In this document: piece by piece, positions 15,441 to 25,432 of the stretch
Numbering within the stretch: the first letter of the stretch is position 1
How the letters are laid out: the number at the start of each line of letters is the position of its first letter
Source: Comamonas koreensis
GTDB taxonomy: Bacteria > Pseudomonadota > Gammaproteobacteria > Burkholderiales > Burkholderiaceae_C
NCBI RefSeq assembly: GCF_014076495.1
Contig: NZ_CP043575.1
Span: 558,001-622,000 of the forward strand
Length of the DNA: 64,000 nt
Direction of reading: 5' to 3'
Notes under the pieces: generated by a model
What the model saw: the letters and a program-made list of their open reading frames with translations, nothing else
Database searches by the model: none
Told to the model about the DNA's origin: nothing
Made by a program: the position numbers and the translations under genes

Positions 15441-18326
15441 CTAAGGCTTTGGCCAGCGATATTCTCCGGTGAGATTGATGTGTTCCCATCCGAGCGGCGA
15501 AACATGGGCCAAGAGATCGGGCGATAGCAGCTTTCCATCGCGTTTCTGGTTTGCAACGACCTCGCCGAGCTTCATGGTGTTCCAGAAGATGATGATGGCG
15601 GCGAGCAGATTCATGCCGGCGATGCGGTAATGCTGGCCTTCGGCGGAACGGTCGCGGATTTCACCGCGGCGGTGGAAGCTGATTGCCCGCTTCAGCGCAT
15701 GATGAGCTTCGCCTTTGTTGAGCCCGATCTGGGCACGCCGTTGGAGTTCGGCATCCAGAATCCAGTCGATCATGAACAGGGTGCGCTCGACGCGACCGAC
15801 TTCCCGCAGGGCTGTCGCGAGCTCGTTCTGCCGCGGATAGGAGGCGAGTTTCCGCAGAATCTGGCTTGGCGCGACGGTCCCGGCAGCAATGGTGGCGGCG
15901 ATGCGCAGGGTGTCGGGCCAATTGCGCTCGATCATGGCTTGGTTGACCTTTCCGCCGATCAACGCTCGCAGGTGCGCCGGGGCGGCCGACGGATTGAACG
16001 CGTAGAGCCGTTTGGATGGCAGGTCGCGGATGCGCGGAGCGAACCGGTAGCCGAGAATGGCACATGCGGCAAAGACGTGATCGGTGAAGCCGCCCGTGTC
16101 GGTGAACTGCTCGCGGATATGGCGTCCAGCATCGTTCATCAGCAGGCCATCGAGGATGTAAGGCGCTTCGCTTGCCGTTGCAGGAATCACCTGGGTTGCG
16201 AACGGCGCATATTGGTCGGAGACGTGGCTATAGGCTTTCAGGCCCGGGGTATTGCCATATTTCGCGTTGACCAGGTTCATGGCCTCACCTTGCTCTGTAG
16301 CGACGAAGAACTGTCCGTCGCTCGAAGCCGACGTGCCCATGCCCCAGAACCGGGCCATGGGTAACGCTGCCTGTGCCTCGACCACCATGGCCAGCGCCCG
16401 GTCATAGGCTTCGCCCTCGACATGCCACCGTCCAATGCGGATCAATTCCCAGAAGGTGTGGGTGTTTGTCGCATCCGCCATTTTGCGCAAGCCGAGGTTG
16501 ATCCCTTCCGCCAAGATAACGTTCATTAGCCCGATCCGGTCAGCGCAGGGTGCTCCTGTGCGCAGATGGGTGAACGCTTCGGTGAAGCCGGTCGCCGCAT
16601 CCACCTCCAGCAGGAGATCGGTGATGCGCGTGGGCGGGATCTGCTTGTAGAGATCGAGCACCAGATCTTCGGCGCCTGTCGGCGCGGCGGCTTCGAGTTT
16701 CTCGATATGCAGAACGCCGTTTTCAATCGACCCGCCCGGGATCGTGCCTGCGCGAGCGGCACGGCCAAGCTCGCGCAACCGCATGTCGAGGCGAGTTTGC
16801 CGGTCTGCCAGCCATTCCTCCGGCCGCAATGGCACAGCGAGACGACCGCCTTCCGCGATGGCTTGTGCCGGAACGAGTGCGTGTTTCAGATCGCCATAGC
16901 GCCGGGACCTAGTAAGCCAGACATCTCCGGAGCGGAACGCATCGCGCAGATGGAACAGCACCGCGATCTCCCATAGGCGAGCGTCGCCAGCCCTCTGGGC
17001 CCGAAGGTGGCGATGCCATTTCGAGCTGGGCCGCAAGAAGCTGGTCATCGCGGCATCGTTCAAACCGGTACGAAGGGCCGTCACCGCTTCCAGAAGCGGC
17101 AGTGCAACGGGCGCAGCTCGCAGATCGAGCAGGCGCAACATGCGTGGAGCGTATCGGCGGAAGCGGTGATAACCGTCGAGCACATGGTTGAGCGGATCGT
17201 CGGCCATGGTGGCGGTGAGCCTGGTTGCCATTGCAACAAGGGTTTTGAAGCCGTCCCACCCTGATCCGCTCGCGATGACGTCGCCCAGCGGCTGGCCATC
17301 ATCCTGTGCATCGACCAGGGCGCCCCCGATCTCGGCGAAGGATTTCAGGGTGTCACGCACCACCCCCGCTTCGTCTGCGACCTTTGCATGGCAAATACGC
17401 TCCGAAGCACGGTAGAGACGGCCGACGATCCGGTCGTGGGTTTCGACCACTGCGTCGGCCAACATCGCCTGCCATTCCGAGACGCAAACAGCCAAGATCG
17501 CAAGCCGCCTGTCCTCCGGGAGATCGCGCATGCCGTCGGCATAATACCGTTCACCCTGCCTGCGCAGACGAGTCACCCGATGGGCAGGAACGCCGGCAAG
17601 CAGATCCTCGGGGAGATCGACGCGTTGCAGATATTCGAGCCGGTCGAGCAGCCGGTTGGCCGACGAAGAGTTCGAGCCAGGCTCGAACTGGCGCAGCCAC
17701 ACAAAACGGGTCACCCGATCATCAGCCGTCTCCTCGAGCAATGCCAGCAACTGTTCTCGGATCGACATAGGCAGACGAATGGCGATCCTCGTCTCGATGC
17801 GTCGCTCGGCATCGACGAGAGCCGCGGCACAAAGCCGCTCGATCGTGGATGTCGCGGGAAGGACAGTGCGGGTGCGTCGGCACTCGGCTACGAAGCGACG
17901 GGCGATATCCTCGTTCGACACCGCCATCTCGGCTTCTCGGAACAACCATTCCTTCAGCTCGCTCGCACCACGTCCGGAGAAGGTGCGGAAGCCGTAGAGC
18001 CCCCGTAACTCGGCAAGATGCTCGTGCCGTGTTTCCTCGCGGGCAGCATAGTCTACGAGATCGTCGGCACCCAGGCCAAGCTGCGCTCCGATAAATTCGA
18101 TGACCTCTGCAGGGATCAGTTCGCCTGGAGCCAGCACCCGGCCGGGATAGCGCAGGACACACAATTGCAGGGCGAAGCCGAACCTGTTGTGAGCGCGCCG
18201 ACGCAGCCTGATATGCCCAAGGTCTTCATCACTCAGCGTATAGTGCTTGAGCAAATCCGTCTGTGAAGTCGGCAAGCGCAACAGCGCGTCTTTCTGCCGA
18301 TCGGTTAGAGTGACGCGACGCGGCAT
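15441..18326 (-). CDS. tnpA: Tn5393 transposase TnpA
   Basis: A 961-residue Tn3-family DDE transposase (begins MPRRVTLTDRQKDALL). The C-terminal core includes ILAEGINLGLRKMA, TEQGEAMNLVNAKYG and the closing LSPLGWEHINLTGEYRW, with the conserved acidic residues. Its 3' end lies within the terminal inverted repeat. It diverges from tnpR across the res region. Confidence 0.93.
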   Translation of the reverse strand: MPRRVTLTDRQKDALLRLPTSQTDLLKHYTLSDEDLGHIRLRRRAHNRFGFALQLCVLRYPGRVLAPGELIPAEVIEFIGAQLGLGADDLVDYAAREETRHEHLAELRGLYGFRTFSGRGASELKEWLFREAEMAVSNEDIARRFVAECRRTRTVLPATSTIERLCAAALVDAERRIETRIAIRLPMSIREQLLALLEETADDRVTRFVWLRQFEPGSNSSSANRLLDRLEYLQRVDLPEDLLAGVPAHRVTRLRRQGERYYADGMRDLPEDRRLAILAVCVSEWQAMLADAVVETHDRIVGRLYRASERICHAKVADEAGVVRDTLKSFAEIGGALVDAQDDGQPLGDVIASGSGWDGFKTLVAMATRLTATMADDPLNHVLDGYHRFRRYAPRMLRLLDLRAAPVALPLLEAVTALRTGLNDAAMTSFLRPSSKWHRHLRAQRAGDARLWEIAVLFHLRDAFRSGDVWLTRSRRYGDLKHALVPAQAIAEGGRLAVPLRPEEWLADRQTRLDMRLRELGRAARAGTIPGGSIENGVLHIEKLEAAAPTGAEDLVLDLYKQIPPTRITDLLLEVDAATGFTEAFTHLRTGAPCADRIGLMNVILAEGINLGLRKMADATNTHTFWELIRIGRWHVEGEAYDRALAMVVEAQAALPMARFWGMGTSASSDGQFFVATEQGEAMNLVNAKYGNTPGLKAYSHVSDQYAPFATQVIPATASEAPYILDGLLMNDAGRHIREQFTDTGGFTDHVFAACAILGYRFAPRIRDLPSKRLYAFNPSAAPAHLRALIGGKVNQAMIERNWPDTLRIAATIAAGTVAPSQILRKLASYPRQNELATALREVGRVERTLFMIDWILDAELQRRAQIGLNKGEAHHALKRAISFHRRGEIRDRSAEGQHYRIAGMNLLAAIIIFWNTMKLGEVVANQKRDGKLLSPDLLAHVSPLGWEHINLTGEYRWPKP

Positions 18327-18451
18327 ACATGTTCCTTTTTCAAAATCTGATAGCGTTCAAGACGCTTTGTTTATGAAGCTGGTTGAGATACATTTCCAGA
18401 GGTCAATGCAATCGTGGCCGAAGCGCCGCCTCAAACCAACGTTTGTGATAC
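18327..18451. promoter_or_regulatory. Tn5393 res site and divergent promoter region
   Basis: The 125 bp between the divergent tnpA and tnpR starts is the usual place of the resolution site and of the promoters repressed by TnpR in this family. Individual subsites were not delimited. Confidence 0.6.
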
Positions 18452-19120
18452 ATGCTGATCGGATATGCCCGCGTCTCCAAAGCCGATGGCTCGCAGTCTC
18501 TCGACCTGCAGCACGACACCTTGCGCGCCGCAGGTGTCGAACGGGACAATATCTATGATGATCTTGCTTCCGGCGGTCGTGATGATCGCCCTGGCTTGAC
18601 TGCCTGCCTCAAGTCATTGCGTGACGGCGATGTGCTGGTGGTCTGGAAGCTCGATCGCCTCGGACGATCGCTTGCCCATCTGGTCAACACGGTGAAGGAG
18701 CTGTCAGACCGCAAGATCGGCCTGCGGGTTCTGACTGGAAAGGGCGCTCAGATCGACACCACGACTGCGTCCGGTCGCATGGTGTTCGGAATCTTCGCCA
18801 CCTTGGCCGAGTTCGAGCGGGATCTGATCCGAGAGCGCACCATGGCGGGTCTCGCCTCCGCGAGAGCGCGCGGTCGCAAGGGCGGACGAAAATTCGCGCT
18901 CACCAAAGCTCAGGTGCGTCTCGCGCAAGCCGCCATGGCCCAGCGCGATACTTCAGTTTCCGATCTCTGCAAGGAACTCGGCATCGAGCGCGTCACTCTC
19001 TACCGATATGTCGGTCCCAAAGGCGAGCTCAGAGACCATGGAAAGCATGTTCTCGGACTTACGTCGCAACTCGTTTCTTTTCGCAAGTTGAGCCACCTCC
19101 GCGCTTCATCAGAAAACTGA
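18452..19120 (+). CDS. tnpR: Tn5393 resolvase TnpR
   Basis: A 222-residue serine recombinase (MLIGYARVSKADGSQSLDLQ; catalytic Ser in RVSKADGSQS, Arg pairs in KLDRLGRS). The invertase/resolvase catalytic domain is followed by a Hin-type helix-turn-helix (VSDLCKELGIERVTLYRYVGPKG). The tail is some 30 residues longer than a typical Tn3 resolvase, as known for Tn5393. It resolves cointegrates and represses tnpA. The gene ends 11 bp before strA. Confidence 0.92.
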   Translation: MLIGYARVSKADGSQSLDLQHDTLRAAGVERDNIYDDLASGGRDDRPGLTACLKSLRDGDVLVVWKLDRLGRSLAHLVNTVKELSDRKIGLRVLTGKGAQIDTTTASGRMVFGIFATLAEFERDLIRERTMAGLASARARGRKGGRKFALTKAQVRLAQAAMAQRDTSVSDLCKELGIERVTLYRYVGPKGELRDHGKHVLGLTSQLVSFRKLSHLRASSEN

Positions 19121-19131
19121 AGGAACCTCCA

Positions 19132-19935
19132 TTGAATCGAACTAATATTTTTTTTGGTGAATCGCATTCTGACTGGTTGCCTGTCAGAGGCGGAGAATCT
19201 GGTGATTTTGTTTTTCGACGTGGTGACGGGCATGCCTTCGCGAAAATCGCACCTGCTTCCCGCCGCGGTGAGCTCGCTGGAGAGCGTGACCGCCTCATTT
19301 GGCTCAAAGGTCGAGGTGTGGCTTGCCCCGAGGTCATCAACTGGCAGGAGGAACAGGAGGGTGCATGCTTGGTGATAACGGCAATTCCGGGAGTACCGGC
19401 GGCTGATCTGTCTGGAGCGGATTTGCTCAAAGCGTGGCCGTCAATGGGGCAGCAACTTGGCGCTGTTCACAGCCTATCGGTTGATCAATGTCCGTTTGAG
19501 CGCAGGCTGTCGCGAATGTTCGGACGCGCCGTTGATGTGGTGTCCCGCAATGCCGTCAATCCCGACTTCTTACCGGACGAGGACAAGAGTACGCCGCAGC
19601 TCGATCTTTTGGCTCGTGTCGAACGAGAGCTACCGGTGCGGCTCGACCAAGAGCGCACCGATATGGTTGTTTGCCATGGTGATCCCTGCATGCCGAACTT
19701 CATGGTGGACCCTAAAACTCTTCAATGCACGGGTCTGATCGACCTTGGGCGGCTCGGAACAGCAGATCGCTATGCCGATTTGGCACTCATGATTGCTAAC
19801 GCCGAAGAGAACTGGGCAGCGCCAGATGAAGCAGAGCGCGCCTTCGCTGTCCTATTCAATGTATTGGGGATCGAAGCCCCCGACCGCGAACGCCTTGCCT
19901 TCTATCTGCGATTGGACCCTCTGACTTGGGGTTGA
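19132..19935 (+). CDS. strA: Streptomycin 3''-phosphotransferase StrA, APH(3'')-Ib
   Basis: A 267-residue aminoglycoside kinase that phosphorylates streptomycin at the 3''-OH. TTG start after AGGAACCTCCA. The catalytic loop is CHGDPCMPNFMVD and the metal-binding segment GLIDLGRLGTADRYAD. It overlaps strB (TGATG), which indicates translational coupling. Full length. Confidence 0.95.
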   Translation: MNRTNIFFGESHSDWLPVRGGESGDFVFRRGDGHAFAKIAPASRRGELAGERDRLIWLKGRGVACPEVINWQEEQEGACLVITAIPGVPAADLSGADLLKAWPSMGQQLGAVHSLSVDQCPFERRLSRMFGRAVDVVSRNAVNPDFLPDEDKSTPQLDLLARVERELPVRLDQERTDMVVCHGDPCMPNFMVDPKTLQCTGLIDLGRLGTADRYADLALMIANAEENWAAPDEAERAFAVLFNVLGIEAPDRERLAFYLRLDPLTWG

Positions 19936-20771
19936 TGTTCATGCCGCCTGTTTTTCCTGCTCATTGGCACGTTTCGCAACCTGTTCTCATTGCGGACACC
20001 TTTTCCAGCCTCGTTTGGAAAGTTTCATTGCCAGACGGGACTCCTGCAATCGTCAAGGGATTGAAACCTATAGAAGACATTGCTGATGAACTGCGCGGGG
20101 CCGACTATCTGGTATGGCGCAATGGGAGGGGAGCAGTCCGGTTGCTCGGTCGTGAGAACAATCTGATGTTGCTCGAATATGCCGGGGAGCGAATGCTCTC
20201 TCACATCGTTGCCGAGCACGGCGACTACCAGGCGACCGAAATTGCAGCGGAACTAATGGCGAAGCTGTATGCCGCATCTGAGGAACCCCTGCCTTCTGCC
20301 CTTCTCCCGATCCGGGATCGCTTTGCAGCTTTGTTTCAGCGGGCGCGCGATGATCAAAACGCAGGTTGTCAAACTGACTACGTCCACGCGGCGATTATAG
20401 CCGATCAAATGATGAGCAATGCCTCGGAACTGCGTGGGCTACATGGCGATCTGCATCATGAAAACATCATGTTCTCCAGTCGCGGCTGGCTGGTGATAGA
20501 TCCCGTCGGTCTGGTCGGTGAAGTGGGCTTTGGCGCCGCCAATATGTTCTACGATCCGGCTGACAGAGACGACCTTTGTCTCGATCCTAGACGCATTGCA
20601 CAGATGGCGGACGCATTCTCTCGTGCGCTGGACGTCGATCCGCGTCGCCTGCTCGACCAGGCGTACGCTTATGGGTGCCTTTCCGCAGCTTGGAACGCGG
20701 ATGGAGAAGAGGAGCAACGCGATCTAGCTATCGCGGCCGCGATCAAGCAGGTGCGACAGACGTCATACTAG
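19935..20771 (+). CDS. strB: Streptomycin 6-phosphotransferase StrB, APH(6)-Id
   Basis: A 278-residue aminoglycoside kinase acting at the 6-OH of streptomycin. The catalytic loop is GLHGDLHHENIMFSSRG and the metal site VIDPVGLVGEVGFGAAN. The start MFMPPVFPAHW at 19,935 overlaps the strA stop by one base. It works with StrA to give high-level streptomycin resistance. It ends about 26 bp before the right inverted repeat of Tn5393. Confidence 0.95.
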   Translation: MFMPPVFPAHWHVSQPVLIADTFSSLVWKVSLPDGTPAIVKGLKPIEDIADELRGADYLVWRNGRGAVRLLGRENNLMLLEYAGERMLSHIVAEHGDYQATEIAAELMAKLYAASEEPLPSALLPIRDRFAALFQRARDDQNAGCQTDYVHAAIIADQMMSNASELRGLHGDLHHENIMFSSRGWLVIDPVGLVGEVGFGAANMFYDPADRDDLCLDPRRIAQMADAFSRALDVDPRRLLDQAYAYGCLSAAWNADGEEEQRDLAIAAAIKQVRQTSY

Positions 20772-20956
20772 ATATCAAGCGACTTCTCCTATCCCCTGGG
20801 AACACATCAATCTCACCGGAGAATATCGCTGGCCAAAGCCTTAGCGTAGGATTCCGCCCCTTCCCGCAAACGACCCCAGCTCGGCCGTGAGGTCATGGGC
20901 ATCGTGCAAAGCGGATCGGTGTCGTGGCAGTTGGGGCGGCAAAGGGGCATAAGCCT

Positions 20957-21583
20957 CTAATCTGTTGTAGATGAACGCAGCCGCTCGAAACCAGCGATGA
21001 GGCTGTCGAGTCCGAAGTTGAACGCAGCATCCATGCCGTCTGTTTCCAACTCGTGAAACAGATCGTGCAGGAAGGACGACGGTGCTTGCTCGGACACATC
21101 TGGCCTGTCCGGAACTCTCTCATCGGCATCAGATGCCTGCTGCTCGAGAACGGAACCGACCACATAGTGACTGACCGCCCGGAGCGCCCAAACGGCGCGC
21201 TTCGGACAAAAGCCCTCCGCGCAGAGAAAGCGTATTTGCGTCTCGGCGGTGCCAAAATTCGGTTCTGTCGGTCGAGTGCCGGCATGGATACGCGCGCCGT
21301 CCCGATAAGAGAGCAACGCCGTTCTGAAGCTCAGGGCATTCTCTTTCAGGAACACCCGCCAGTCCTCATTCTCTTCGGGTAGCGAGCGGGTATGGCGTTC
21401 CGCCAGCATCGCCTCGGCGAGCGCATCAAGCAGCGCTCGCTTGTTCTGGAAATGCCAGTAAAGCGCAGGCTGCTGAACCTTGAGGCGTTCAGCGAGCTTC
21501 CGCGTCGTCAGGCTGTCCATGCCAACCTCGTTCAACAGCTCTAGCGCCGCCGCGATCACGGTGCCCTTGTCCAGTTTGGTCAT
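20957..21583 (-). CDS. tetR: Tetracycline repressor TetR(G)
   Basis: A 208-residue TetR-family repressor. N-terminal helix-turn-helix: LTTRKLAERLKVQQPALYWHFQNKRALLDAL. The tetracycline-Mg binding region includes the family His (GARIHAGTRPTEPN). It is divergent from tet(G) and binds the two operators between the genes; tetracycline releases it. Confidence 0.95.
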   Translation of the reverse strand: MTKLDKGTVIAAALELLNEVGMDSLTTRKLAERLKVQQPALYWHFQNKRALLDALAEAMLAERHTRSLPEENEDWRVFLKENALSFRTALLSYRDGARIHAGTRPTEPNFGTAETQIRFLCAEGFCPKRAVWALRAVSHYVVGSVLEQQASDADERVPDRPDVSEQAPSSFLHDLFHELETDGMDAAFNFGLDSLIAGFERLRSSTTD

Positions 21584-21610
21584 TCACGTTCCTTCGCCAG
21601 TGCTTGACAA

Positions 21611-21655
21611 TTTATCACCGATAAGTTATATTTCCATCTCCTTATCGTTGATAAA
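21611..21655. promoter_or_regulatory. tet operators between tetR and tet(G)
   Basis: Two palindromes, TTATCACCGATAA (21,612-21,624) and TTATCGTTGATAA (21,642-21,654), lie 30 bp apart in the divergent promoter region. They share the TTATC-N3-GATAA form of class G/A-like tet operators. Confidence 0.85.
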
Positions 21656-21686
21656 GTCGCTCCATTGAGCGGCGCTGGAGTTTCAG

Positions 21687-22862
21687 GTGCGCAGCTCTGC
21701 CATCATTGCCCTGCTGATCGTGGGTCTTGACGCCATGGGTCTCGGCCTCATCATGCCCGTCCTTCCGACGCTTCTGCGTGAGCTTGTGCCAGCAGAGCAG
21801 GTCGCTGGACACTATGGTGCCTTGCTGTCGCTCTATGCATTGATGCAGGTCGTCTTCGCGCCCATGCTTGGACAGCTTTCGGATTCTTACGGTCGGCGTC
21901 CGGTACTTCTGGCTTCTCTTGCAGGAGCCGCAGTCGATTACACGATTATGGCATCAGCGCCGGTCTTATGGGTGCTCTATATCGGCCGACTCGTGTCCGG
22001 CGTCACGGGCGCAACCGGAGCTGTAGCAGCCTCAACCATTGCCGATTCGACGGGGGAAGGTTCTCGCGCACGCTGGTTCGGCTACATGGGGGCCTGTTAT
22101 GGGGCGGGCATGATTGCCGGGCCAGCACTTGGTGGCATGCTCGGTGGTATCTCTGCTCATGCCCCGTTTATCGCCGCCGCCCTTCTCAACGGGTTCGCGT
22201 TCCTGCTTGCCTGCATTTTCCTCAAGGAGACTCATCACAGCCATGGCGGGACCGGAAAGCCGGTTCGCATCAAACCATTCGTTCTGTTACGGCTGGATGA
22301 TGCATTGCGCGGGCTAGGTGCGCTTTTCGCAGTTTTCTTCATTATTCAACTGATCGGCCAAGTGCCTGCAGCCCTATGGGTCATATATGGCGAGGACCGT
22401 TTTCAGTGGAACACCGCGACCGTTGGTTTGTCGCTCGCGGCGTTTGGGGCAACACATGCGATCTTCCAAGCGTTTGTTACCGGCCCGCTTTCAAGCCGGC
22501 TTGGAGAGCGGCGCACGCTGCTGTTTGGCATGGCTGCGGATGCGACTGGCTTCGTTCTTCTGGCTTTTGCCACGCAGGGATGGATGGTGTTCCCGATTCT
22601 GTTGCTGCTTGCCGCCGGGGGTGTTGGCATGCCGGCCTTGCAGGCAATGCTCTCAAACAATGTCAGCAGTAACAAGCAAGGGGCTTTGCAAGGAACGCTA
22701 ACGAGCCTCACCAATCTAAGCTCTATCGCAGGACCGCTTGGCTTCACAGCACTCTATTCTGCCACCGCTGGGGCATGGAACGGTTGGGTTTGGATTGTCG
22801 GCGCGATCCTCTATTTAATATGTCTGCCAATACTACGCAGACCATTCGCAACTTCATTGTGA
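21687..22862 (+). CDS. tet(G): Tetracycline efflux protein Tet(G)
   Basis: A 391-residue 12-helix major facilitator that exports the tetracycline-Mg complex in exchange for a proton. Motif A is GQLSDSYGRRPVLLAS, and motif C-like glycines lie in GAGMIAGPALGGMLGG. The start is taken as GTG 21,687, as in known tet(G). Expression is controlled by TetR through the paired operators. Confidence 0.95.
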   Translation: MRSSAIIALLIVGLDAMGLGLIMPVLPTLLRELVPAEQVAGHYGALLSLYALMQVVFAPMLGQLSDSYGRRPVLLASLAGAAVDYTIMASAPVLWVLYIGRLVSGVTGATGAVAASTIADSTGEGSRARWFGYMGACYGAGMIAGPALGGMLGGISAHAPFIAAALLNGFAFLLACIFLKETHHSHGGTGKPVRIKPFVLLRLDDALRGLGALFAVFFIIQLIGQVPAALWVIYGEDRFQWNTATVGLSLAAFGATHAIFQAFVTGPLSSRLGERRTLLFGMAADATGFVLLAFATQGWMVFPILLLLAAGGVGMPALQAMLSNNVSSNKQGALQGTLTSLTNLSSIAGPLGFTALYSATAGAWNGWVWIVGAILYLICLPILRRPFATSL

Positions 22863-22951
22863 TTTAGTCATGGCGATTTGGCATGCGTAGACTTAGGAGA
22901 AATGACGGATTAAATCTGTTGAGCAATCATCTCCTTTCGGGGCGAGTGCCA

Positions 22952-23674
22952 ATGATGACCTTAGTTCACACTCTCGCTGTCGCCGAATATCTCAACTTCC
23001 GTCACGCCGCCAACGCGCTCGGCGTTGCACAGTCCAGCGTCAGCGCCCGCGTGAAGGCACTGGAAGAAGACCTCGGCATCCTCTTGTTCGAGCGTCATGC
23101 GCGCGGCGTTCGGCTGACCGAGGCCGGACGCCATTTCGTCGAGCGGATAGCCGTAGGTATTGACCAACTCGACCATGCGGTGAAAACCGCCGGCATGGCG
23201 GCAGCCGGAGAAAGCGGCCGGCTTCGTATCGGTATCCATGCCCTGATTCCGCATAGCTTCCTCGCAAAGCTGATCGGCCAATACCGCAAGGATTACCCCG
23301 ATGTTGAAGTCGAGATCGCCGAAGGCCCGGCCCGTGAAGCGGTGGTGCAGCTTCGCGCCGGCAGGTTGGACGTGGCGTTCGTCGCGGGCACGCCCCAACC
23401 ACCCGACTGCCATTCCCGTCGCACATGGACCGAACCGCTCTTGGCGGTGCTACCGGAACGGCATCCGCTCGCCAAGCGGTCAGCCGTCACATGGCCCGAT
23501 TTGGCAGGCGAGACGTTCCTTGCGTATAGGAAGTTCAAACGCCCTTTTCGGGCAGTCTGCTGGGTAGGCGGCGGTCGCGCAAGCCCCGTTTTGGGCACGG
23601 ATCGGACGTCTGTGAGTGGGATTTCGGCATCGCGGGGCCACGCAGCGGCGTTGTCAGCAGCCATGCTTCGCTGA
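22952..23674 (+). pseudogene. LysR-family regulator, C-terminus lost
   Basis: The N-terminal LysR helix-turn-helix is clear (LAVAEYLNFRHAANALGVAQSSVSARVKALEEDLGILLF), followed by part of the effector domain (RLRIGIHALIPHSFLAKL, ERHPLAKRSAVTWPDL). After about residue 185 the sequence departs from the family and ends early. Family members are about 300 residues. It corresponds to the lysR-like orf next to tet(G) in SGI1. Probably non-functional. Confidence 0.7.
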
Positions 23675-23765
23675 TTCCCGACAGCGGGCCGAGCGCCGCC
23701 CTGCGGATCGTGGCCGCATCGGCTCGGATTCCGGTTTCGCCGTCGGCTGTGCAGCCGGCAGATCG

Positions 23766-25298
23766 TCACGCGGCTTGCACTGGCGGCGCGCGCGCTGCGG
23801 GCCTGTAGTGCGCTTCTTCCCGCGCGCCGTGCTTCTCGAAGTGGGCGAGGATGGCGCGGATGGCGGTGGGTTCCTCGATGCTGGCGACGATCCGCACGGT
23901 GCCACCGCAGTGGACGCAGGCGGTGACGTCGATGGAAAAGACCCGCTTGAGCCGTTGCGCCCAGCTCATCGCACGGCGCTTCTCCTCGGGGCTGCGCGGC
24001 GCGTCGTGGGCGCTGACGTCCACTGGCGCCGCATCGCCCGCAGGCCGCTTGCCGCGCCCCGAGGGCGTCAGCTGCGCACGCAGGTTTGCATTCGGGGCGA
24101 ATACGCCGTGGAAGCGGGTGAGATGCGCGCGAGGTGGCGGGACCAGCGCCGCCAGCTTGGCGATGAAATCCACCGGATCCCATTCCACATGCGTGGTGCC
24201 ATTGCGCCACGGGGTCTTGAGCTGGTAACGCACCCTGCCCTGGAGCGCTATCGACAGCCGCTTCTCGCTGATCGCCGGGCGCGTGATGTAGCGGCACAGC
24301 TTTTCCAGCTTGTGGCTTTCGTGTGCTTCGGCCGCCACGCCGGCATGCAGTGAGAAGCCGCCGACCTTGCCGGCTTCGCCCTCCAGCGAACCGGCGTCAC
24401 CGGGCAGCGTTTGCAGCGTGACGACCTTGCAGCCAGCGTCGCGGCCGGTGGCGATGCGGTAGGTGATCGAACTCATCCGCAGCCCATCCATGCTGTCGTC
24501 GCCTGCAGCGCTGTCTGCCAGGAAGGCCGATTCGCCCTCCCCTTCGAGCCAGCCTTTGCGCGTCAGGTGCCGACACACCCGGTGCGCGATGGTAGCTGCC
24601 AGCTGGGTCAACTGCGCGGTGGTGGGCGCACGGGCGCGGTGCAGGCGCAGTTCGCGCCGCGGCAGCTCGGTGGCTTCCACGTACACGCCGTCGAGCCACA
24701 GCATGTGGAAGTGGATGTTCAGGTTCAGCGCGCTGCCGAAACGCTGGATCAGCGTCACCGCGCCGCACTGGGCGCTGGCGCGGTCGATGCCGGCTTGATC
24801 GGCCAACCAGCCGGCGATCACGCGCTGCACGATGCCCAGCACCGGGCCAATGGCTTCTGGCTTGCTGGCGAACAGGAAACGCAAGGGGTACGGAAAGCTC
24901 AGCACCCATTGCCGCACAGGCCGCGGGCCGAACACCTCCTCGACCAGGTGCCGCGCACTCTCGGCCATGCGTCGCGCGCCGCAACTCGGGCAGAACCCGC
25001 GCTTCTTGCAGGAGAAGGCCACCAGCCTCTCTGCACGGCAGTGCTCGCACACCACCCGCAGGAAGCCGTGCTCGAGTACGCCGCAACGCAGGTAGGCATC
25101 GAACGCCTCGCGGACATACCCGGGCAGCGAGCGGCCCTCCGCTTCGATCCGTGCAATGAAGTCCGGGTAGTGCGCCTCTACCAACGCGTACAGCAGCGTG
25201 CGCTCGGGCGCGTGGCGCGCGTACCGCGAACCGGTGTGGGCGGACGGCAGTGGCGCGCATCCCGCGGCTTGCCGCCGGGATGTGGCGAGGCGCGGCAC
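23766..25298 (-). CDS. ISCR3-type rolling-circle transposase
   Basis: A 510-residue IS91/ISCR-family HUH transposase. An N-terminal zinc finger is visible (CEHC...CKKRGFCPSCGARR), then the HUH-type motif NIHFHMLWLDGVY and the Tyr in KLCRYITRPAIS. A further Cys pair (ACVHCGGTVRIVASI) lies near the C-terminus. ISCR elements move adjacent DNA by rolling-circle transposition. A groEL fragment lies directly upstream, as in ISCR3. The element's own origin and terminus were not mapped. Confidence 0.85.
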   Translation of the reverse strand: MPRLATSRRQAAGCAPLPSAHTGSRYARHAPERTLLYALVEAHYPDFIARIEAEGRSLPGYVREAFDAYLRCGVLEHGFLRVVCEHCRAERLVAFSCKKRGFCPSCGARRMAESARHLVEEVFGPRPVRQWVLSFPYPLRFLFASKPEAIGPVLGIVQRVIAGWLADQAGIDRASAQCGAVTLIQRFGSALNLNIHFHMLWLDGVYVEATELPRRELRLHRARAPTTAQLTQLAATIAHRVCRHLTRKGWLEGEGESAFLADSAAGDDSMDGLRMSSITYRIATGRDAGCKVVTLQTLPGDAGSLEGEAGKVGGFSLHAGVAAEAHESHKLEKLCRYITRPAISEKRLSIALQGRVRYQLKTPWRNGTTHVEWDPVDFIAKLAALVPPPRAHLTRFHGVFAPNANLRAQLTPSGRGKRPAGDAAPVDVSAHDAPRSPEEKRRAMSWAQRLKRVFSIDVTACVHCGGTVRIVASIEEPTAIRAILAHFEKHGAREEAHYRPAARAPPVQAA

Positions 25299-25410
25299 GC
25301 AGCGCTCCGGTGCGGGGACGGCTGCTCAGTGTTGCGCCTGTGTTCGCACGTTCGTATCGGTGCGTTCTGATCTTCGCGTCAGACATTGCCGCGGCGCGGG
25401 CACAACAAAA

Positions 25411-25432
25411 AGCCCGGCATCGCTGCCGGGCT
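25411..25432 (-). terminator. groEL terminator
   Basis: AGCCCGGCA/TGCCGGGCT with a TCGC loop; read on the minus strand it is followed by a T run. It sits about 95 bp after the groEL stop and must have come with the groEL fragment. Confidence 0.8.

Larger units (their letters stand above)
15408..20877. mobile_element. Tn5393 (5,470 bp, strA-strB)
   Basis: A Tn3-family transposon with inverted repeats of about 80 bp (15,408-15,487 and 20,798-20,877, starting GGGGTCGTTTGCGGGA, one mismatch). A 5-bp target duplication AGCTC flanks it (15,403-15,407 and 20,878-20,882). It holds tnpA, res, tnpR, strA and strB and no IS1133. The length of 5,470 bp is that of the uninterrupted Tn5393c form. Confidence 0.95.

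Noticed and set aside
23293..25386. Several long overlapping open frames around the ISCR3 transposase
   Set aside because: High-GC shadows; only the 23,766-25,298 frame has the zinc-finger and HUH motifs.
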